From UBA1351 sp963677625 (lineage in GTDB: Bacteria; Bacillota; Clostridia; Lachnospirales; Vallitaleaceae): DNA of 64,000 nucleotides. The notes beneath the pieces are model-generated. The model saw only the letters and a list, made by a program, of their open reading frames with translations, was not told the origin of the DNA and ran no database searches. The translations under genes were made by a program, and so were the position numbers. The DNA is taken from positions 591,815-655,814 of the forward strand of contig CAXXSW010000004.1 in assembly GCA_963677625.2 (NCBI GenBank), given 5' to 3'. This document shows, piece after piece, positions 9,571 through 17,296 of this stretch (the first letter of the stretch is position 1; each line of letters begins with the position of its first letter).

Positions 9571-10152
9571 TTAACGCTTAATAATCACTTCATCAATCAA
9601 GCCGTAGGCAACAGCCTGTTCAGCAGAAAGGAAGTTATCTCTTTCTGTATCTTTTTCAATAGTTTCGAGATCTTTGCCCGTATTCTGTGCCAAAAGTTCA
9701 TTCAACGTTTTTTTCATTTGAATGATACGATCTGCATGAATCTTAATATCTGTAGCCTGACCTTGATAACCACCAAGTGGCTGATGAATCATGACTTCTG
9801 AATGTGGAAGAGCAAAACGCTTGCCTTTTTGACCACCAGCCAAAAGAAATGATCCCATACTTGCTGCCATACCAACACAAATCGTTGATACATCAGGTTT
9901 AATATGTTGCATAGTATCATAAATAGCCATACCAGCAGTAATGGAACCACCTGGACTATTAATATACAAATGTATATCTTTATCTGGATCATCAGCCTCA
10001 AGGAAAAGTAGCTGAGCTACAATTAGACTTGCTGTAGTATCATTAACTTCTTCTCCTAGGAAGATGATTCTTTCTTTTAATAATCTTGAGTATATGTCAT
10101 AGGATCTCTCTCCACGACTAGTTTGCTCAATGACATAAGGGACTAAAGCCAT
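9571..10152 (-). CDS. clpP: ClpP, proteolytic subunit of ClpXP
   Basis: A 193-residue serine peptidase forming the two-ring tetradecamer. The catalytic triad is visible: Ser in GMAASMGSFLL (about residue 98), His in MIHQPLGG (about 123) and an Asp near 172 in the C-terminal third. AGGAGG precedes ATG 10152. It sits between tig and clpX, the standard order. Confidence 0.98.
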   Translation of the reverse strand: MALVPYVIEQTSRGERSYDIYSRLLKERIIFLGEEVNDTTASLIVAQLLFLEADDPDKDIHLYINSPGGSITAGMAIYDTMQHIKPDVSTICVGMAASMGSFLLAGGQKGKRFALPHSEVMIHQPLGGYQGQATDIKIHADRIIQMKKTLNELLAQNTGKDLETIEKDTERDNFLSAEQAVAYGLIDEVIIKR

Positions 10153-10207
10153 TCTTAACCTCCTCTTCTCAAAAGCTACCCAATTTAATTATATCAGCAA
10201 AGGTTAA

Positions 10208-11494
10208 TTACTTAATCTTTGCATTCTCAACAATAAAATCGTAAGCTTTTTGATTTAAAATGTCTTGTTTAATGGATTCATTCTCATCAGTTCCGATGGT
10301 CTCTTTAATCTTTTCAATTTCCATATTATAGGTTTCAGCCATTTTTGAGATTTCCGCTTCAACGTCTTCATCTGAAACTTCGAAGTTTTCTGCTTTGGCA
10401 ATAGCTTCAAGTACTAATCTAGCTTCAATTTTCTTCTTAGCTTCTTCTTTCATACTGTCTTTTAATGTTTCCATGTTTTGACCAGTATATTGGAAATATT
10501 GTTCCAAAGACAGACCTTGATATTGAAGACGATTTGCCATATCGTAAACCATATTCTCTGCTTCAAGATCAACCATTGGTTCCGGTAATACAATTGTTGC
10601 ATTTTCTACTGCTTTTTGCAAGAGTTCATCTTTAAGTTTATTGTCTGCAGCTGTCTGAGCGGTTTCTGCTAACCCAGCCTTAATACTTTCTTTGTACTCA
10701 TCTAAGGTATCAAATTCAGATACATCCTTAGCTAGTTCATCGTCAAGTTCTGGAAGTTCCTTGAACTTAATACCGTTAATCTTAACTTTAAACATAGCAG
10801 GCTTACCTGCTAATTCAGCTTGTTGATATTCTTCTGGGAATGAAACATTCACTTCAAGTTCATCACCTATATTCTTACCAACTAACTGATCTTCAAAAGT
10901 ATCAATAAATGAATGTGACCCAATAACCAAATCATGACCGTCAGCCTGACCACCTGGGAAAGCTTCTCCATCCATAAAGCCTTCAAAATCAATATTAACT
11001 GTGTCACCCTCTTGTATAGATCTATCAGTTACTTCAACTAATCTTGAGTTTTGTTCAAGTACTTTGTCAAGTTCAGCCTGAATTTGTTCATCACTAACTT
11101 CTACTGAATCTTTTTCACCTTCAAGGCCTTTATACTCGCCTAGTTCAGGTTCTGGCTTAACAGCTACCTGAGCAGTAAAGATAAAAGATTTACCTTCTTC
11201 AATCTGCTCAACATCAATATCAGGTCTTGATACAACTTCTAAACCTTCTTCTTCAACTGCTTTATCATAAGCATCTGGAATACAGATGTTAGCTGCATCT
11301 TCATAAAAAATCCCTGCACCATATGTTTTCTCGATTAACTTTCTTGGTGCTTTACCTTTTCTAAAACCAGGAATTTGGATATTCTTTTTTTCCTTGTTAT
11401 ACGCTTGATTCAGGGCCTTTTTAAAGGTATCTGTCTCAACTTCGATTGTCAATTTTACCATACTGTTTTCCAGTGTTTCAACTTTTGTACTCAT
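10208..11494 (-). CDS. tig: Trigger factor
   Basis: Ribosome-bound chaperone and prolyl isomerase of 428 residues. The N-terminal ribosome-binding domain carries PGFRKGKAPRKLIEK (signature GFRxGxxP, about residues 43-57), the FKBP-type isomerase domain starts near 160 (EGDTVNIDFEGFMDGEAFPGG region), and the helical C-terminal arms follow to residue 428. GGAGG lies upstream of ATG with a rather long 12-nt gap. First gene of the proteostasis operon, behind a good promoter. Confidence 0.97.
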   Translation of the reverse strand: MSTKVETLENSMVKLTIEVETDTFKKALNQAYNKEKKNIQIPGFRKGKAPRKLIEKTYGAGIFYEDAANICIPDAYDKAVEEEGLEVVSRPDIDVEQIEEGKSFIFTAQVAVKPEPELGEYKGLEGEKDSVEVSDEQIQAELDKVLEQNSRLVEVTDRSIQEGDTVNIDFEGFMDGEAFPGGQADGHDLVIGSHSFIDTFEDQLVGKNIGDELEVNVSFPEEYQQAELAGKPAMFKVKINGIKFKELPELDDELAKDVSEFDTLDEYKESIKAGLAETAQTAADNKLKDELLQKAVENATIVLPEPMVDLEAENMVYDMANRLQYQGLSLEQYFQYTGQNMETLKDSMKEEAKKKIEARLVLEAIAKAENFEVSDEDVEAEISKMAETYNMEIEKIKETIGTDENESIKQDILNQKAYDFIVENAKIK

Positions 11495-11563
11495 TGTACT
11501 GTGTTTCCTCCTTAGTTAAGCTCTATATTCAAGGCATACGAGCCCATAATAAACCATTACCAT

Positions 11564-11592
11564 ATTATAACATAAGTCTTTTTTCATGTGAA
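11564..11592 (-). promoter_or_regulatory. Promoter of the tig-clpP-clpX operon
   Basis: On the minus strand TTCACA (11587-11592) and a perfect TATAAT (11564-11569) are separated by 17 bp, about 70 bp upstream of the tig start. No CIRCE or CtsR-like operator is obvious. Confidence 0.7.
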
Positions 11593-11683
11593 CCCCAAAT
11601 ATGTACTTTTCTTTCCATATGAAAACGCCTTTTCCTCTAGCTTTGATTGTCTTACAATTAATGCAAAGATCTCAAATAAAAAA

Positions 11684-11716
11684 GACGTTGCATCAAAATC
11701 ACATTGATGCAACATC
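11684..11716 (-). terminator. Strong terminator of the peptide transporter series
   Basis: Stem of 13 positions, GACGTTGCATCAA pairing with TTGATGCAACATC (one G-T pair), flanked by an A run on one side and a T run on the other, so it can stop transcription from either strand. It lies immediately after the small membrane protein stop. Confidence 0.85.
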
Positions 11717-11721
11717 TTTTT

Positions 11722-12003
11722 TTACTTAAGCCAAATGTGAATACAAAACAGAATAAACAGGTAACCTCCACCAACAAATATCATTGCAATGGTGAGACCA
11801 GCTAAAACAGCTGAGAGTATAAGGCTGCGTCTTTCCTTCTTAGTCAGTTCCTGAGTATTCTCAGACGACGGGTAATCCTCTGTGGCTCTAAGCTTTTCAT
11901 TTCTTCTAGACAATGCAGAAAAGCTAAAATACCATGGAGTCTGTTTTGTTTCACTCATATCGACAATGGTTCGACCATCATCATGGAAATCATTCTTTCC
12001 CAT
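11722..12003 (-). CDS. Small single-span membrane protein, unknown function
   Basis: 93 residues starting at ATG 12001-12003 (AGGTG with 6-nt spacing). The first 55 residues are polar and cytoplasmic-looking, a KKERRS basic patch precedes one transmembrane helix (about residues 65-90), and the protein ends right after it. I do not recognise a family. It lies 30 bp behind the OppF-type ATPase gene and before a strong terminator, so it is the last gene of the transporter operon and may be an accessory subunit; that is inference from position only. Confidence 0.7.
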   Translation of the reverse strand: MGKNDFHDDGRTIVDMSETKQTPWYFSFSALSRRNEKLRATEDYPSSENTQELTKKERRSLILSAVLAGLTIAMIFVGGGYLFILFCIHIWLK

Positions 12004-12032
12004 TGTTAACACCTACTTCTGTATACTGGCAA

Positions 12033-13082
12033 TTACTTGTTATACAAATGACAAGATACCATATGTCCCGGATCAACTTCAATTTCCTCTGGCACTTGAG
12101 TTTTACAGATGTCCATGCAATATTGACACCTAGTATGAAATTTACAACCACTTGGAGGATTAGCCGGTGATGGAGGTGTTCCTTCCATTACTATACGGTT
12201 AATCTTAGCTGTTGGATCCGGCACAGGAATTGCTGAAAACAAAGCTTTTGTGTAAGGATGAGACGGATTCTTGAAAATATCTTCTTTCTTTCCATACTCA
12301 ACAATATTTCCTAAGTACATAACACCAATGGTATCTGATATATGTTCAACTACAGACAAGTCATGAGAGATGAAAAGGAATGTTAAGTTATATTTTTCTT
12401 GCAAATCCATAAGTAAGTTAATGATTTGTGCTTGAACAGAAACATCAAGAGCGGAAACCGCCTCGTCACACACAACAAACTCTGGATTAAGCGCTAAGGC
12501 TCTTGCAATACATATTCTTTGTCTTTGTCCGCCAGAAAACTCATGAGGATAACGGTCTTTATGGTAGGGTTGCAAACCACAAGCTTCCATAATCTCATCA
12601 ATATATGCATTCAGCCTTTCTTTTGGTACAATTCCATGTTCCACAACAGCCTCACCTATAATTTCCTTAACAGGAAGTCTTGGTGAAAGACTTGAATATG
12701 GATCTTGGAAAATAATCTGAAATCTAGGTCTTACTGACCTAAGTTCTTTCTTGTTATAATCAAAAATTTCCTCACCATCAAATAGGACTTGACCAGCACT
12801 TTTATCGATAAGTCGAAGAAGGGTACGGCCAACAGTGGTCTTACCACAACCCGACTCACCAACGAGTCCCATGGTTGTACCTCTTTCAACTTTAAAACTT
12901 ACGCCATCAACGGCTTTAACATAACCTACAGTTCTTTGTAATAAACCATCTTCTATAGGGAAGTACTTACGTAACTTGTTGACTTCCAAAATGTATTTAT
13001 CAGTATCAGGGACTATAGGCGTATAATCTGTGTCAATATAGACACGTGCTTTACGTTCTTCTTTTATCTTTTTATCAGCCAT
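12033..13082 (-). CDS. Opp/Dpp-type peptide ABC transporter, ATP-binding protein (OppF-like)
   Basis: A 349-residue ATPase driving oligopeptide import. Walker A GESGCGKTT, Q-loop IIFQDPYSSL, signature FSGGQRQRI, Walker B VVCDEAVSALD and switch His ISHDLSV are all intact. The C-terminal oligopeptide/dipeptide domain carries the cysteine cluster CKFHTRCQYCMDIC that holds a 4Fe-4S cluster in some relatives. Start ATG follows AAAGGGGA. Pairs with the neighbouring OppD-like protein as a heterodimer. Confidence 0.93.
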   Translation of the reverse strand: MADKKIKEERKARVYIDTDYTPIVPDTDKYILEVNKLRKYFPIEDGLLQRTVGYVKAVDGVSFKVERGTTMGLVGESGCGKTTVGRTLLRLIDKSAGQVLFDGEEIFDYNKKELRSVRPRFQIIFQDPYSSLSPRLPVKEIIGEAVVEHGIVPKERLNAYIDEIMEACGLQPYHKDRYPHEFSGGQRQRICIARALALNPEFVVCDEAVSALDVSVQAQIINLLMDLQEKYNLTFLFISHDLSVVEHISDTIGVMYLGNIVEYGKKEDIFKNPSHPYTKALFSAIPVPDPTAKINRIVMEGTPPSPANPPSGCKFHTRCQYCMDICKTQVPEEIEVDPGHMVSCHLYNK

Positions 13083-13098
13083 GATTCAATCCCCTTTT

Positions 13099-14298
13099 CT
13101 ATTCATACAAGTAGCAAGATACACTGTGAGTCTCAGTAAGCTTAATCTCTGGAGGATATTTCCCTTGGCACTTACCGAATGCTTTTTCACAACGGTCTCT
13201 AAAGTAGCAATAATCAGGCATATCAACAGGATTTGGAACCTTACCCGGAATTGAGTAAAGTCTATCAGCTCCCTTATTAACACCTGGCAAGGAAGCCATC
13301 AAACCAAGAGTATATGGATGACTTGGGTTCTTGAATATCTCATGAACCGTACCTTTTTCGATGACACGTCCCGCATACATGACAACTACATAATCTGCCA
13401 TACCTGCTATAACACCTAGGTCATGGGTAATCATCATGATACTTGAATTAATCTTGTCTTTCAGTTCATGAAGAATATCTAATATTTGAGCTTGAATAGT
13501 CACATCTAAAGCTGTCGTAGGCTCATCAGCAACAATTAGTACTGGGTTGCAGGCAAGAGCCATGGCAATCATAACCCTTTGTCTCATTCCACCTGAAAGT
13601 TCATGGGGATACATCTCGTATACACCTTCTGCATTAGCAATACCAACAATATCCAGCATTTCAATAGTTCTCTTTTTCATCTTCTCAGCTAAAGCTTTTT
13701 TATACTGCCTAGCAGATGAATAATCGTCACGATTAATTGGGTCATTTTGAAGTGCATATTCAAGGTGAAGCTCAATAACTTCTTCTATTTGGGAACCGAT
13801 TTTAAAAACCGGATTCAATGACGTCATTGGCTCTTGGAAGATCATCGACATTTTATTACCACGAAGAGAATACATTTCACTTTGGGGAGTCTTGGTTATA
13901 TCGTAAACCTTGTCTCCTGTATTGAAACGAATCTCACCTTCAACCATTTGACCCGTTGGTCTTTGCACCAATTGCATCATTGACAAACTTGTTACAGACT
14001 TACCGCAACCTGATTCACCTACGATACCAACAGTCTTACCTCTTGGGACTTCAAATGATACACCATTTACAGCCTTGACTGTTCCTACATCAGTGAAGAA
14101 ATAAGTGTGCAGATTATCAAACTCAACAACATTTTCTGGATTCTTCATTTCAGTTAAATATTCGGATTCCGGTACGTTTTGTCGCTTATGTCGCTTTTCG
14201 TACTCTGAAATAATCTTTCTGTTGCTTTTAGAAATAGCTCTTGACTCTTTAGCAGAAAGAAAATTGGAATTTTTAGCTTTCTTATTATTATTAGCCAT
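13099..14298 (-). CDS. Opp/Dpp-type peptide ABC transporter, ATP-binding protein (OppD-like)
   Basis: A 399-residue ATPase, partner of the OppF-like protein. Walker A GESGCGKSV, Q-loop MIFQEPMTSL, signature LSGGMRQRV, Walker B IVADEPTTALD and switch ITHDLGV are present, followed by the C-terminal cysteine domain (CYFRDRCEKAFGKC). It has an extra Lys/Arg-rich N-terminus of about 55 residues before the core begins, and an insertion between the Q-loop and signature (about residues 175-210). ATG follows AAGGAGG. Confidence 0.93.
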   Translation of the reverse strand: MANNNKKAKNSNFLSAKESRAISKSNRKIISEYEKRHKRQNVPESEYLTEMKNPENVVEFDNLHTYFFTDVGTVKAVNGVSFEVPRGKTVGIVGESGCGKSVTSLSMMQLVQRPTGQMVEGEIRFNTGDKVYDITKTPQSEMYSLRGNKMSMIFQEPMTSLNPVFKIGSQIEEVIELHLEYALQNDPINRDDYSSARQYKKALAEKMKKRTIEMLDIVGIANAEGVYEMYPHELSGGMRQRVMIAMALACNPVLIVADEPTTALDVTIQAQILDILHELKDKINSSIMMITHDLGVIAGMADYVVVMYAGRVIEKGTVHEIFKNPSHPYTLGLMASLPGVNKGADRLYSIPGKVPNPVDMPDYCYFRDRCEKAFGKCQGKYPPEIKLTETHSVSCYLYE

Positions 14299-14309
14299 CG
14301 TTATCCTCC

Positions 14310-16046
14310 TTATCTCTTAGCTTTCGGGTCAAATGCATCACGTAATCCATCACCGATGAAGTTAAATCCTAGTACAGTAATCAGAATACAGATACCGGCT
14401 GGGATCCAAGCAAAGGTATAGTTTGATAGAACGTGAACATTGTTAACTGCATTAATAATATTACCCCAAGAAGCAAATGGGAACTTAACCCCAACTCCTA
14501 AGAAAGACAGAACTGATTCAGTAAGGATAACGCTACCAAGACTAAGTGTACATATTACAATCAACTGTGGAATAACATTGGGAATCAAGTGCTTAAAAAT
14601 TCTTTTTGAAACACGAATTCCTGTTGCTTCTGTAGCTGTCATAAATTCTTGCTCACGAAGAGAAAGAATCTGGCCCCGAACCATTCTAGCTATACTAGGC
14701 CAACTCAAGACTGCAAGTATCATCATTAACATATTCAGCCGTACTTGTGGATCTATCCTTAATTGGTCTAAAACAGCTCCAATAATAATAAACAAAGGTA
14801 ATGACGGAATACAGTTAAATGTATCAACAACACGCATAATCAGCATATCGACCCACTTACCAAAATATCCTGCCACACCACCAAGAATAATACCAATGGT
14901 AGTAGAAATGGCAACAACTAAAAATCCAATACGAAGGGAAATACGACCACCATACATAAGTCTAGTTAGGATATCCATACCATGACCATCTGTTCCAAGT
15001 AAATGTTCTTTACTTGGAGAAGCATATTCATCAACAAGATAAGTTGACTCTTCATGCTCCAAAGTCCATTGAAGGTTTTGTCTGTAAAGACGAAAAGTTT
15101 CTTCGCCAGCTCCTTTTTCATCATACAGGAAGGTTTCTTCTTCCTTCTGAACCGCTTCACGAATTCTAGCCTTGAAATCAAGTGAAAAAAACGAATCTTC
15201 GTAAAAGGGTTCTATTGAATATCTAGAAATATTGGCATAAAGCTCTCCATCAAGAGAAACTTCTGTCATCCCATCTTTGTCCGCAAGCATATAGGTCACA
15301 CCGTCAAGGTCAATAGTTTTAGCACCCTCACGAATTCCATTTTCTACTGCAACAGCAAAATCAAAGGAATGTTTACTTTCTTTATTTGCATAATCATATA
15401 CATTTTTTGATGCAACTACTATAGGTTTTGCTCTGTATAGAACATTGTTCTTATTATCATAAGCAATCATATAAGTTTCTCCATCAAAGTCAAAGACGCT
15501 TTCTTCATCCTTAATTGATGCAATTACAACTTGGTTGAAGTCATCACCTAAACCATCAACACTTGTATTTACAGATATATCGCCGCGAAGAGAAAGGGTT
15601 AAACCGATTTCATCAACACTATAGATCATATAGAAATCATCATCAAATTTACGTTGAGCAAATAAACGATCACCAGATTCAAAAATCGGTGACTCTTCAG
15701 AAGTTGCTAACACAAATTGGCTGACATCAAGAGTGGTGAAATCAACACCTTCATCAATGACATACCTTAAATTCTCATTTTCAGTAATGCCGGCATAAAC
15801 CTTATACATACTTTCGTACTTTTTGAATACTTCTGTCTCACTATAAGACATTAAAAAACCGCCAATAAATGAAAATATAAACATACCTACGATAAAAATC
15901 ATTCCCGTTATAGCCAAACGGTTACGAACAAATCGCTTTAGCACTAGCATTGTAGGAGAAAGAGTTTTGACCCGAGATTCATCCCCAAGATCAAGTTCCT
16001 CTTGATCTTCTACATTATTTTCGTAATCTTTGTTTTCAATTGACAT
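14310..16046 (-). CDS. Peptide ABC transporter permease (OppC-like) with large extracellular insert
   Basis: The C-terminal 220 residues are a normal OppC/DppC permease: SLRIGFLVVAISTTIGIILG, four further membrane spans and the coupling motif EATGIRVSKRIFKHLIPN. OppC proteins are usually about 300 residues; this one has 578, because about 280 extra residues lie between the first membrane span (about 42-68) and the transport domain. The insert is acidic, without cysteines, and shows repeats of the type (F/I)D(F/L)DG(E/V)TYM(I/L)A. By topology the insert faces outside. AGGGAGG precedes ATG. It lies in the operon between the second permease and OppD. Confidence 0.9.
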   Translation of the reverse strand: MSIENKDYENNVEDQEELDLGDESRVKTLSPTMLVLKRFVRNRLAITGMIFIVGMFIFSFIGGFLMSYSETEVFKKYESMYKVYAGITENENLRYVIDEGVDFTTLDVSQFVLATSEESPIFESGDRLFAQRKFDDDFYMIYSVDEIGLTLSLRGDISVNTSVDGLGDDFNQVVIASIKDEESVFDFDGETYMIAYDNKNNVLYRAKPIVVASKNVYDYANKESKHSFDFAVAVENGIREGAKTIDLDGVTYMLADKDGMTEVSLDGELYANISRYSIEPFYEDSFFSLDFKARIREAVQKEEETFLYDEKGAGEETFRLYRQNLQWTLEHEESTYLVDEYASPSKEHLLGTDGHGMDILTRLMYGGRISLRIGFLVVAISTTIGIILGGVAGYFGKWVDMLIMRVVDTFNCIPSLPLFIIIGAVLDQLRIDPQVRLNMLMMILAVLSWPSIARMVRGQILSLREQEFMTATEATGIRVSKRIFKHLIPNVIPQLIVICTLSLGSVILTESVLSFLGVGVKFPFASWGNIINAVNNVHVLSNYTFAWIPAGICILITVLGFNFIGDGLRDAFDPKAKR

Positions 16047-16058
16047 GTTAAAACCTCC

Positions 16059-17045
16059 CTATCGTATTCTGACACGGGGGTCAACTACAGCATAAAGAAT
16101 ATCTGCAATTAACGTTCCCAGCAAAGTCAAAATTGCCAAAAATGTCATATAAAACATAGAGAATGGTATATCTCCTGATATCATTGCTTCATATGACGTA
16201 CGTCCGATACCTGTGATACCGAATAAGGTCTCAGTGATCATAGCGCCTGCAAAAAGTCCAGGTAATGACCCACCAAGAATAGTAACGATAGGAATCAATG
16301 TATTTCTAAAAGCATGGTAGTTGATAACTTTGTTTTCCGACAAACCTTTAGCTCTTGCTGTACGTATATAATCGGAATTCAGAACTTCCAGCATATTAGT
16401 TCTTGTATAACGCATCAAACCACCAATACTAGCAATAACAATAGTAATGGTTGGTAGAATAAAGTGTTTCCCTATATCAAGTATCTGTCCGAAAGGAGAT
16501 AACTGTTCATGGAATCTACCAACGGTTCCATAAAGATCCAGCCAACCCAAATTAATAGAGAACACTAGTTTAAGGATTGTTGCAAAGAAAAACAAGGGTA
16601 AGGATATACCTAGAAGCGCAATAACTGTAACCGCATAATCCAATCGGCTGTACTGCCGCCTTGCCGCCATAATACCTAAAGGCACTGCAATGATAATCTG
16701 CAGGATAAACGTTATGCTTCCCAAGGCAAAGGAATACCATATAGTATCTTTAAATTTTTGTATAACAGGTACATTGTATTTCCAACTGTCACCAAAGTTT
16801 CCGACAACGGCTTTCTTTGCCCACACAAAATACCCTTCTATGATACCTTTATCCATACCATAGACAACATTTAACTGATCCATCCATTCCTCAAAACTTT
16901 TTGAACCTGGTAGGTTGGATCTCTCACGTGCAATTTGTTCAACATAAGAAGTTGGAATACTCCTTAGTATGGTGTATACAATCAGCGTAACAAAAAAGAG
17001 AATAATGACGCTGATAAATAGTCTCTTAATAATATAATTTCGCAA
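16059..17045 (-). CDS. Peptide ABC transporter permease (OppB-like)
   Basis: A 328-residue inner-membrane permease with six predicted spans; the first is in RLFISVIILFFVTLIVYTIL. The EAA-type coupling loop reads YIRTARAKGLSENKVINYHA. I chose TTG at 17043-17045 because AGGAAGGG lies 8 nt upstream and the protein then begins at the normal cytoplasmic LRNYIIKRL. The periplasmic loop after span 1 (GSKSFEEWMDQLNVVYGMD) is standard for OppB. It forms the pore with the OppC-like protein. Confidence 0.93.
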   Translation of the reverse strand: MRNYIIKRLFISVIILFFVTLIVYTILRSIPTSYVEQIARERSNLPGSKSFEEWMDQLNVVYGMDKGIIEGYFVWAKKAVVGNFGDSWKYNVPVIQKFKDTIWYSFALGSITFILQIIIAVPLGIMAARRQYSRLDYAVTVIALLGISLPLFFFATILKLVFSINLGWLDLYGTVGRFHEQLSPFGQILDIGKHFILPTITIVIASIGGLMRYTRTNMLEVLNSDYIRTARAKGLSENKVINYHAFRNTLIPIVTILGGSLPGLFAGAMITETLFGITGIGRTSYEAMISGDIPFSMFYMTFLAILTLLGTLIADILYAVVDPRVRIR

Positions 17046-17233
17046 TTTAATAACCCTTCCTAAGCCAATTAGCACCCGTCAGCCAATCGCCTACTAAATT
17101 TTTGTCCGGAAAGTGTGCATACTTTCCATTTTTTAAAGCATCAAAGCTTCTAAGTCAAAAACTCTTAGCCATTAGACATTTCACATTTCATACTTCTTTG
17201 CGATGAAGTAATAAAACACATTTGTACAGACGG

Positions 17234-17263
17234 AAATTTGAGCCCAAAATTTGGGCTCAAATT
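17234..17263 (-). terminator. Palindromic hairpin after the binding-protein gene
   Basis: AATTTGAGCCCAAA and its complement form a near-perfect 14-bp palindrome just past the stop of the substrate-binding protein; the T-tract is weak. It may end most transcripts, making the binding protein more abundant than the permeases downstream. Confidence 0.6.
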
Positions 17264-17296
17264 CCAGTCATTGTATTATGAAATTAAAATATCTAA

